Shown here piece by piece: positions 1-5,299 of a stretch of DNA of 7,460 bases. The stretch comes from Verrucomicrobiota bacterium (GTDB taxonomy: Bacteria; Verrucomicrobiota; Verrucomicrobiia; Chthoniobacterales; UBA10450): assembly GCA_003219115.1 (NCBI GenBank), contig QHPN01000206.1, positions 1 through 7,460 on the forward strand. The letters run 5' to 3'. Under the pieces are notes generated by a model, which was given only the letters and a program-made list of their open reading frames with translations, did not search any database and had not been told where the DNA came from. A program made the translations under genes and the position numbers. The first letter of the stretch is position 1; each line of letters begins with the position of its first letter.

Positions 1-657
1 AGCGTTGAAACGCTTTGGCGTGATACACTTGCTAAAAATCCCGAATGCTGGCTGGCGCATCACAATCTGGGGTTCTTTCTGCTGTCACAGAATCGATCCC
101 CGGAAGCGGAAACACATCTGCGGGCGGCTCTACGGCTCCGACCTGATTATTACGAAGCGGAAAACAATTTGGGGCATTGCCTGATGATGCAGAATCGGCT
201 CCAAGAAGCCGGACAGCATATCGATCGATCCATCGCACTGAATCCCGATTGCGCCGCTTCAAGGTGGAGCAAGGCGCTTCTGTGCGAACGTCAGGGAAAA
301 AAAGAAGAGGCCTATGCCATTGCGCAAGCAGGGCTCGATCAACCTGCGGTTTATCTTGATGGCCTCAACCGTTTCGCCTGGCTGCTCGCGACCGCGGAGA
401 ATTCCGATATTCGTGATGCCACGAGTGCGGAACGACTGGCACGACGAGGATGCGAGTTAACTCACTATGCTAATCCCTATTTCCTGGACACGCTGGCCGC
501 GTCGTATGCGGCGCAAGGTCGCTACCTCGAAGCGCGCCAGCTCGCGACTCGAGCGCTTGTCATTGCCTCCGGCTTGGAAAACGACGAGTTGGAAAATGAA
601 ATTGCGAGCCGGCTCAAACTCTATCAATCAAGCGAACCTTACGCGGATCGCGGCTAG
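1..657 (+). CDS. TPR-repeat protein, C-terminal part (5' end outside window)
   Basis: The reading frame is open from the first base to a TAG stop at 655-657 and gives 218 residues. The true start lies upstream of the window. At least four tetratricopeptide-like helical pairs can be seen: residues 13-48 (NPECWLAHHNLG...), 49-82 (EAENNLGHCLMM...ALNP), 83-115 and 158-191 (DTLAASYAAQGRYLEARQLA). The spacing is about 34 residues with the usual W/L-G-Y-A-P pattern. TPRs are protein-protein interaction scaffolds, so no enzymatic role can be read from this part. The opening motif (LWRDTLAKNPECWLAHHNLG) resembles, from memory, the C-terminal TPR tail of large membrane proteins of the TMTC or O-GlcNAc-transferase-like type in Verrucomicrobiota. 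The missing N-terminus may therefore hold membrane segments, which is inference. No terminator with a T-run follows; only a short cagcc/ggctg hairpin lies at 708-722. Confidence 0.88.
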   Translation, partial: SVETLWRDTLAKNPECWLAHHNLGFFLLSQNRSPEAETHLRAALRLRPDYYEAENNLGHCLMMQNRLQEAGQHIDRSIALNPDCAASRWSKALLCERQGKKEEAYAIAQAGLDQPAVYLDGLNRFAWLLATAENSDIRDATSAERLARRGCELTHYANPYFLDTLAASYAAQGRYLEARQLATRALVIASGLENDELENEIASRLKLYQSSEPYADRG

Positions 658-769
658 CAGATTGTTATAAAACTGCGCGTCCTCTCCAAGCATTTGTTAA
701 GCGTTTTCAGCCCGACAGGCTGGCGCAAAAGGTAGCATCGGCACGGCGACCACTTCCTGCCACGAGGGC

Positions 770-783
770 GTCGTAGCTACGAC
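770..783. repeat. 14-bp perfect palindrome
   Basis: The sequence gtcgtagctacgac equals its own reverse complement. It has no loop, so it would act as a dyad or cruciform site rather than an RNA hairpin. It could be a protein-binding site or a fragment of a dispersed repeat. It lies more than 540 bases from the next supported start codon, which argues against a simple operator. Confidence 0.6.
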
Positions 784-827
784 AAGAACTGACGGGTGGG
801 AAAACAGGCAGGAACGCCGTTTTGGGT

Positions 828-873
828 CACAGACTGAAAGTCTATGTTCCGCTGAGAGCGCGAGCTTTCGCGC
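828..873. repeat. Paired stem-loops of interspersed-repeat type
   Basis: Two hairpins lie back to back. The first is cacagact-gaa-agtctatg (828-846), with a perfect 5-bp inner stem (831-835 with 839-843), a GAA loop and an outer stem with one mismatch. The second is gcgcga-gctt-tcgcgc (858-873), a perfect 6-bp stem with a 4-base loop. No T-run follows, so they do not look like an intrinsic terminator. The agactgaaagtct core resembles, from memory, repeated intergenic elements of Verrucomicrobiota. Confidence 0.5.
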
Positions 874-901
874 CGCGTGGGCGCCTCGCCTCCGGCGGAC
901 A

Positions 902-1101
902 CAGCGTGCTCAAATATTGCGAGTCAAAGGCACGCAAAGCGTTTTCTACCGTGTTGCCGAGTCCGACAATGCCATGCTGCATATCGCGGCCGAGCAAGAC
1001 AATAAAGGTACCGCCTTGTTTGGAAACCTTTGGGCGCCTCACCGCGCTAGGACTACACGGATGATCTTCAAAGTATTGCTCTGCTCCGTCAAATGCCCCA
1101 T
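902..1101 (-). pseudogene. Possible decayed small protein gene (HicB-like or uncharacterised)
   Basis: On the minus strand, a frame running 1150 to 842 encodes a protein-like stretch, GGTFIVLLGRDMQHGIVG followed by LGNTVENALRAFDSQYL, at about 1003-902. The pattern G-x-T-V/x-x-A-L-x-x-F resembles small HicB-like or uncharacterised proteins in which a short beta-strand segment is followed by an 'xTxxEALxxF' helix. A second frame, offset by one base, starts at an ATG at 1101 and reads MGHLTEQSNTLKIIRVVLAR before a TGA at 1041-1039. Together the two pieces would make a plausible short protein broken by one frameshift. The 3' part of the frame runs into the palindromes at 828-873, so the natural C-terminus may be lost. 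No ribosome binding site is visible. It may also be chance coding content. Confidence 0.27.
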
Positions 1102-1284
1102 TTGCACCGTTCAACTGTAGATCAGCTTTACGCGTCGGACGCCTGTTCATCTCACTGGGAAACGCGCGCCGGCGAATCGCCGGATGGAATGAATGTGCTC
1201 GCTCGGCGTTTTTTGCCAGAACGCCAGAAAGTTATTCCCCCTCGGCATCAGGATTTCTCCTAGGCCACGATCAGCAACTCGCCC

Positions 1285-1304
1285 AATTGCATCTAATTGC
1301 AGCT
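1285..1304 (+). promoter_or_regulatory. Two tandem 10-bp repeats upstream of the Cys-pair/ECF operon
   Basis: The sequence aattgcatct is followed directly by aattgcagct, with eight of ten positions identical. The two copies are one DNA helical turn apart and end 21 bases before the ATG at 1326. This spacing would suit a regulator binding on one face of the helix, but no protein is known to bind here and no clear -35/-10 pair was found. Chance similarity is possible. Confidence 0.25.
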
Positions 1305-1325
1305 TCGCGGGAGAATGCTTCTGTC

Positions 1326-1661
1326 ATGAAAACAACGCTTGCGGACAGGTTGGCGATTCTTCAAGCGAACGATCATTTTCGTGATTGGCAAACGGTCGAT
1401 GATGAGCGCGTTTGCGTGCTCTGCGATCGAAAATTTACCGGTCACGAGGTCTTGATTTCAATGGCACGTGAGGAGTTGGAGCTTCATTGCCCTACTCCTC
1501 AATGTAAATCGGGAGTGCACCAATGGGTTCATCCGGGCAACTCACTTCTTTCCGAAAAAGGCTATGACGATTGGTGGCGTGCGCTCGGTTCGAGCAATGG
1601 CGCTGATGGCAGCGATAGCAGTGATGACGCGGTTCCACCGGGGCAACTTCGAAGAGTATGA
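1326..1661 (+). CDS. Small Cys-pair (zinc-ribbon-like) protein coupled to ECF sigma factor
   Basis: This encodes 111 residues of unknown function. The residues stand out: Cys30-x2-Cys33 (VCVLCDRKF) and Cys55-x4-Cys60 (CPTPQC), with His65 and His69 close behind. These two Cys pairs suggest a single structural zinc site. A conserved-looking HQWVHPGNSLLSEKGYDDWW follows, then an acidic Ser/Asp-rich tail (residues 89-102). There is no signal peptide and no membrane segment, so it is probably cytoplasmic. The ATG at 1326 is preferred to an in-frame TTG at 1287 because GGGAG at 1309-1313 can serve as a rather distant ribosome binding site and the residues between look non-native. The stop overlaps the sigma-factor start (ATGA, 1658-1661), implying translational coupling. 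It lacks the HxxxCxxC motif of classical zinc anti-sigma factors, so an anti-sigma role is a hypothesis only. Confidence 0.75.
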   Translation: MKTTLADRLAILQANDHFRDWQTVDDERVCVLCDRKFTGHEVLISMAREELELHCPTPQCKSGVHQWVHPGNSLLSEKGYDDWWRALGSSNGADGSDSSDDAVPPGQLRRV

Positions 1662-2263
1662 TTGCACCAACACTAGCAAGCGATGGGTTCAGTTCGGCCA
1701 CGGACGAAGCGCTCATGGGGGCGATTACGGAGCGGGACGAAAATGCGCTGGCGGCATTGTATCAACGACACGGCGAGACATTGCGCTCGATTATCGAGAG
1801 TGTTATCCATGAGCAGGCCGAAGCGGAAGACGTCTTGCAGGAGACGTTGTTGCAAATTTGGAAGCAGGCGCAGAACTATGCGCCGCGGGTGGGAAAGCCA
1901 CTGGGGTGGCTAACGACTATCACGCGCCGGCGGGCAATTGATCGGCTCCGCCGTCGTCAGGCCTACGTTCGAGTAAAGGATCGCTATCAGGAGCAGATAA
2001 ACGAGCTACCTAATGGTGCGAGTACGACCGTGGACGGCGACGAAGAGATGGAACGCGCGGATTTGCGCCGCTATCTGCGCGAACAGATGTCGGCCCTGCC
2101 AAAATTTCAGCGCCAGGCCCTGGAGCTTTCGTTTTTTACCGGAATGAGCCACCGCGAGATCGCGGCCAGTACCCAAAACCCCCTGGGAACCGTAAAGACG
2201 CGTCTCGAGCTTGGACTGCAAAAATTACACGCCTGGCTAAAGCCAGTGCAACACAAGATTTGA
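1658..2263 (+). CDS. ECF-family RNA polymerase sigma factor
   Basis: A 201-residue protein that would direct core RNA polymerase to a specific promoter set. Sigma region 2 covers about residues 28-100: AEDVLQETLLQIWKQ (region 2.2, core binding) and GWLTTITRRRAIDRLRRR (regions 2.3-2.4, -10 recognition and melting). Region 4 covers about 140-195: LPKFQRQALELSFFTGMSHR, then EIA...NPLGTVKTRLELGLQKL, the helix-turn-helix that reads the -35 element. An acidic linker (residues 120-135) joins them, and no region 1.1 or 3 is present, as expected for the extracytoplasmic-function group. The form is similar to SigK-like ECFs, but the subgroup cannot be fixed by eye. The start overlaps the upstream Cys-pair gene by four bases and has only a weak AGAG-type ribosome binding site, which fits coupled translation. 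No zf-HC2 or RskA-like anti-sigma gene follows. Confidence 0.93.
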   Translation: MIAPTLASDGFSSATDEALMGAITERDENALAALYQRHGETLRSIIESVIHEQAEAEDVLQETLLQIWKQAQNYAPRVGKPLGWLTTITRRRAIDRLRRRQAYVRVKDRYQEQINELPNGASTTVDGDEEMERADLRRYLREQMSALPKFQRQALELSFFTGMSHREIAASTQNPLGTVKTRLELGLQKLHAWLKPVQHKI

Positions 2264-2288
2264 GGTGTAGGAAGCAGACATGTGCGGG

Positions 2289-2349
2289 AGGAGGATGTGC
2301 CGGGGCCCTGTGCGGGCTGTGCGGGAAAACGTCGGGGTCCCGGCCTCCT
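2289..2349. other. Strong GC-rich hairpin downstream of the sigma-factor gene
   Basis: The arm gccggggccctg (2299-2310) can pair with cggggtcccggc (2333-2344) in a 12-bp stem with two G-U pairs and no mismatch. A lower stem aggag/ctcct (2289-2293 with 2345-2349) continues after a 5-base bulge on one side. The loop is about 22 bases and carries a copy of TGTGCGGG (2318-2325); further copies lie at 2281 and 2309. It begins 26 bases after the sigma stop. No T-run follows, so it is not a standard intrinsic terminator. It could stabilise mRNA, help termination with Rho, or be a palindromic repeat. Confidence 0.5.
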
Positions 2350-2362
2350 TGAAGATTCACCG

Positions 2363-2464
2363 GTCATTCCGAAGCACCGGCTGAGGAATCTCATGGCGTT
2401 ACCATAAACCGGGATCCCTCGACCCAGGCGACTTCGCCCCGGGCTGGCTTTCGCTCGGGATGAC
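2363..2464. repeat. Imperfect inverted-repeat element of about 102 bp (MITE/REP-like)
   Basis: The ends gtcattccga (2363-2372) and tcgggatgac (2455-2464) are inverted repeats that pair at 10 of 10 positions if one T-G wobble is allowed. Inside, gaggaatctc (2383-2392) pairs with gggatccctc (2411-2420) with one mismatch and one wobble, closing a loop that itself holds atgg/ccat. The second half carries ggcga-ct-tcgcc (2427-2438). The whole can therefore fold into a branched cruciform. The ends resemble, from memory, the 'GTCATTCCGAG...CTCGGAATGAC' intergenic repeats common in Verrucomicrobiota and Acidobacteriota. No coding capacity and no target-site duplication were recognised. It stops 13 bases before the glutaredoxin start codon. 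Confidence 0.6.
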
Positions 2465-2477
2465 GTTAAGTTAGGTT

Positions 2478-2813
2478 ATGGAAAAACCTCAGATTACCGC
2501 TTACCTGAAGACGTATTGTGGCTGGAGCGCTGGTGTTCGCGCGGTGCTTAACAAATATAATTTGCCCTACACGGAGAAGGACATCATCGCCAACCCGGCG
2601 TTTCGCTGGGAAATGGAAACGAAAAGCGGACAGCCACTTTCGCCCTGCGTCGAGATTAACGACAAAATGCTGGCTGATATTAGCGGTGAAGAAATCGAGC
2701 AATACCTGATCGAGAATGGCATTGTGCAATCGAGCGATGCAGTGACCGAGGTTCCGTTGAACGCCCCGTGCGCCACGGAGCAGCACGAAAGCAACGTGCA
2801 GGTGAATTTCTGA
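2478..2813 (+). CDS. Glutaredoxin-like protein, monothiol CGWS type
   Basis: A 111-residue thioredoxin-fold protein of the glutaredoxin type, probably cytoplasmic, which would reduce disulfides or glutathione-mixed disulfides or bind an Fe-S cluster. Seen: strand ITAYLKTYCGWS with Cys14 as active-site thiol and Ser17 in place of the second cysteine, helix GVRAVLNKYNLPYTEKDI, the cis-proline segment SGQPLSPCVEIN (Pro56), and the terminal ISGEEIEQYLIENGIV. Cys57 directly after the cis-proline is unusual; most glutaredoxins have TVPxVFI there. A C-terminal extension of about 28 residues carries Cys98 (NAPCATEQHE). The ATG at 2478 has only a weak AGG close by, but no better start fits the fold. 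It stands alone, 214 bases after the sigma gene and 210 before the penicillin-binding-protein gene, so it is probably its own transcription unit. CGWS differs from the CGFS motif of Fe-S-carrying Grx4 proteins, so the precise role is open. Confidence 0.85.
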   Translation: MEKPQITAYLKTYCGWSAGVRAVLNKYNLPYTEKDIIANPAFRWEMETKSGQPLSPCVEINDKMLADISGEEIEQYLIENGIVQSSDAVTEVPLNAPCATEQHESNVQVNF

Positions 2814-3013
2814 TTCGCGCGTACTCGGTCTGCAGCGAGGGGTGTATCGAGCAGTCGTGCCAGTCTGGCTCGGACCTTGGTGGACGCCGCGCCTGAGTCT
2901 TGGCGTACAGACTTTTTCTGCGATTCGCGACCAAGCGGCCGACGACGTCGCCGACGGGTTCGCTTCCTGCGAAAACGCATTTTTATCTGCGCAATGTGCG
3001 TCTAGATTGTCAA

Positions 3014-3018
3014 AGGTG
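3014..3018 (+). promoter_or_regulatory. Ribosome binding site of the penicillin-binding-protein gene
   Basis: AGGTG within aaaggtg lies five bases before the ATG at 3024. It supports that start over any internal methionine, since the cytoplasmic basic tail and membrane anchor follow directly. Confidence 0.5.
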
Positions 3019-3023
3019 TTGCG

Positions 3024-5186
3024 ATGAAGTTGTTTAGTCGGGCGAAACCAGGCGCGAACGGGAAAAAGAAATCAAGCCGGGTGTGGCGATGGGGCTGGAA
3101 AATCTCACTTCTTGCCCTCGTCGGCGGATCTGGGCTGGGCGTTCTGATCTTTTATTCCGCTTGGGCGCAAACCTTCGACATGAAAAAGGTCGGCCAAATG
3201 CCGGAACGTAATACCGTCTTCGATGTCGATGGCAAGATTTATAGCCGGCTGGCAGGAGCAAATCGGTTGATTGTTCCATTGAATGAAGTTGCACCCGCTT
3301 TCATCGACGCGTTGTTGGTACGGGAAGACACGCGTTTTTTTCAACATAATGGCATCGACTTCTATGGCGTCGGTCGGGCGCTGCTGCGCGATTTAACGAG
3401 CGGCTCTGCCAAGGAAGGCGCCAGTAGCCTGACCCAGCAACTGGCCCGCAATTCCTTGCCGCTCGGTGGACGCACCATCAGCCGGAAATTGCTGGAGGCG
3501 ATGGTGGCGTTACGGATCGAGCACGAATTCACCAAGCAGCAGATTCTCGAGCTATATGTGAACCGGATCTACTTTGGCGCCGGCTGTTACGGAGTGGAAA
3601 CCGCGTCGCAGGCGTACTTTGGAAAGAGCGCTTCGAAATTAAATTTGTCCGAAGCGGCAGTGCTGGCGGGATTGATCCGAAGTCCGAATCGTTTTTCGCC
3701 GTTGCGCAACCCGGAGGGCGCGGCGACGCAGCGTGATGCTGTGCTTGATCGGATGGTGGAAATAAAAAAGATTTCGTCGGCCCAGGCGCAACAGGCGAAA
3801 TCGTCGCGCATCAATCCGCATCCAAAAAAGATGCCGATGATCCAGGAAAACTATGCGATGGACGCGGTGCAGCGGGATTTGAATGTGGTGCTGACGCCGG
3901 ACCAGATCGATCAGGGTGGACTATACATTTACACGACGCTCGATCCGGCAGTGCAAAATGCTGCTACGCAAGCGTTGGAATCGACGCTAACGAGAATTGA
4001 ACATCAATCAAATTTTCATCATCGGCTGAAGTCGAGTTATCATCCGCCGGAAGATGGCGAAGACAGTGCGATGCCTTATCTGGAAGGCGCAGTGGTGGTG
4101 ATCGACAATGCCAGCGGCGGTATTCGCGCGCTCGTTGGCGGCCGCGACTATTCGCAAAGCAAATTCAATCGTGCGCTGCCGCCGGCGAATCGTCAGGTCG
4201 GCTCAGCCTTCAAGCCATTTGTTTATACGCTGGCTTTCACCAATGGTCTCCTCCCCGGCGCATCGATCAATGATGGGCCGATTCAGCCCGGCGAAATAGA
4301 AGGCTCGGGAAATTGGGCGCCTGGGAATTCCGATGGCACCTACGGCGGCATTCAACCTGCCTCCTACGGCCTGATTCATTCGCGCAATACCATGAGTGTT
4401 CGCGTCGGCCAGTTCGCCGGGCTCGATCAGGTCCAAAAGGTTGCGACGACGTTGAACCTGAACGACAAAGTTCCGCACGGTCCCGCGATTTACATTGGCT
4501 CCTTTGAAACCAGCCTGAAGGATCTGACGACGGCGTATACCGCCTTTCCAAATGCCGGAATCCGGAAACAAAGTTACATGATCGAGCGGATCGATGATCA
4601 GAACCATCAACCGATCTATCGCGCCGCCCATATCTCGGCGCCGGCGCTTGATCCGAGCGCGGCCTGGATGACTTCACAATTGATGGAGGAAGTGTTGACG
4701 CACGGGACGGCGGCGAGTGCACGTTCCCTGGGATTCAAACTTCCGGCCGCGGGCAAGACTGGGACGACTAACGATTATAAGGACGCGTGGTTCGTGGGTT
4801 ATACCAGCAGCTTAACTTGCGGGGTTTGGGTCGGATTTGATCAACCGACTACGATCATTCCACGTGGCTACGGCGCGGCCCTGGCGTTGCCGGTCTGGGT
4901 GCAGGTGATGAATAAATCAGCGGCACGTTACCCGGCCAGGGCCCTGGAGCCCACCATGCCAATGGCGCGAGTTACGGTATGCGCGGCCTCTAATGCATTG
5001 GCCACGACTGGCTGCGAAATGGCTGGCAGCGCTTACGACATTGTGTTGCCCGCCGACAAGGTTCCGACGCAGGCCTGTCCGGTGCATGGTGGCGAACCGG
5101 CGGAATTTGCTCAACGCCTCGAGAACATTCCCAAGGCAATTCCGAAGATCTTTCAATCGTTCCGGAAGTTGTTTGGCGGGAAATGA
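3024..5186 (+). CDS. Class A penicillin-binding protein (bifunctional PBP1A-type)
   Basis: A 720-residue peptidoglycan synthase that polymerises lipid II glycan strands and cross-links the peptides at the outer face of the inner membrane. A basic N-terminal tail (residues 1-24) precedes one membrane anchor (about 25-46). The GT51 domain shows all expected motifs: EDTRFFQHNGID with catalytic Glu101, GASSLTQQLARN (132-143), RKLLEAMVALRIE (154-166), then KQQILELYVNRIYFGAG (171-187) and YFGK (198-201), and LSEAAVLAGLIRSPNRFSP (208-226). The transpeptidase domain has SxxK (Ser394-Ala-Phe-Lys397), SxN (Ser453-Arg-Asn455) and KTG (Lys578-Thr-Gly580). Both active sites are intact. The region between the domains is short, so a large inserted OB domain is unlikely. 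The C-terminal tail carries three cysteines (Cys653, Cys664, Cys685) that could form disulfides in the periplasm. It appears monocistronic, with gaps of 210 bases upstream and 113 downstream. A gene name such as mrcA or ponA is not assigned because several paralogues usually exist. Confidence 0.97.
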   Translation: MKLFSRAKPGANGKKKSSRVWRWGWKISLLALVGGSGLGVLIFYSAWAQTFDMKKVGQMPERNTVFDVDGKIYSRLAGANRLIVPLNEVAPAFIDALLVREDTRFFQHNGIDFYGVGRALLRDLTSGSAKEGASSLTQQLARNSLPLGGRTISRKLLEAMVALRIEHEFTKQQILELYVNRIYFGAGCYGVETASQAYFGKSASKLNLSEAAVLAGLIRSPNRFSPLRNPEGAATQRDAVLDRMVEIKKISSAQAQQAKSSRINPHPKKMPMIQENYAMDAVQRDLNVVLTPDQIDQGGLYIYTTLDPAVQNAATQALESTLTRIEHQSNFHHRLKSSYHPPEDGEDSAMPYLEGAVVVIDNASGGIRALVGGRDYSQSKFNRALPPANRQVGSAFKPFVYTLAFTNGLLPGASINDGPIQPGEIEGSGNWAPGNSDGTYGGIQPASYGLIHSRNTMSVRVGQFAGLDQVQKVATTLNLNDKVPHGPAIYIGSFETSLKDLTTAYTAFPNAGIRKQSYMIERIDDQNHQPIYRAAHISAPALDPSAAWMTSQLMEEVLTHGTAASARSLGFKLPAAGKTGTTNDYKDAWFVGYTSSLTCGVWVGFDQPTTIIPRGYGAALALPVWVQVMNKSAARYPARALEPTMPMARVTVCAASNALATTGCEMAGSAYDIVLPADKVPTQACPVHGGEPAEFAQRLENIPKAIPKIFQSFRKLFGGK

Positions 5187-5288
5187 TCGCTCGGCCGGCC
5201 GGCGATGGGAGAAATTACAGGCTGAATTTGAGCCACCCAAACGACACAAACCGAATCACCTAACGACATTCGTTATGGAAGTTAAGAT

Positions 5289-5292
5289 GAGG
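5289..5292 (+). promoter_or_regulatory. Ribosome binding site of the delta-60 protein gene
   Basis: GAGG (within atgaggt) lies seven bases before the ATG at 5300. It is the clearest Shine-Dalgarno site in the window and fixes the start just ahead of the signal peptide. Confidence 0.65.
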
Positions 5293-5299
5293 TAATGTT

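Larger units (their letters stand above)
658..1325. other. Gene-poor intergenic region with several short palindromes
   Basis: About 670 bases lie between the TPR gene and the Cys-pair/ECF operon without a convincing intact gene. Seen directly are a 14-bp perfect palindrome (gtcgtagctacgac, 770-783), a gactgaaagtc-type stem-loop (828-846), a hairpin with a 6-bp stem (858-873), a hairpin with ccggcg/cgccgg arms (1169-1183) and a ggcgtt/aacgcc stem (1205-1225). Short open frames on both strands have irregular composition and poor starts. The only one with protein-like content is on the minus strand around 902-1101 and is listed separately. The palindromes resemble interspersed intergenic repeats remembered from Verrucomicrobiota genomes, but copy number cannot be tested within this window. 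Confidence 0.6.

Noticed and set aside
2107..2394. Minus-strand open frames running from the sigma gene through the hairpin
   Set aside because: They cover the region 4 helix-turn-helix of the sigma factor and the GC-rich hairpin, and their composition (Pro/Arg/Ser runs) reflects the palindrome rather than a protein.
2968..2984. tgcg-aaaa-cgca followed by five T as an intrinsic terminator for the glutaredoxin gene
   Set aside because: The stem is only 4 bp, too short for a reliable intrinsic terminator, and it lies about 155 bases after the stop codon.
4203..4722. Two overlapping minus-strand open frames inside the PBP gene
   Set aside because: They are antisense to the conserved transpeptidase domain, rich in Arg/Ser/Pro from shadow translation, and show no domain features.
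5190..5207. tcggccggccggcga as a terminator after the PBP gene
   Set aside because: It is palindromic (ccggccgg core) but the arms are offset by a bulge and no T-run follows.
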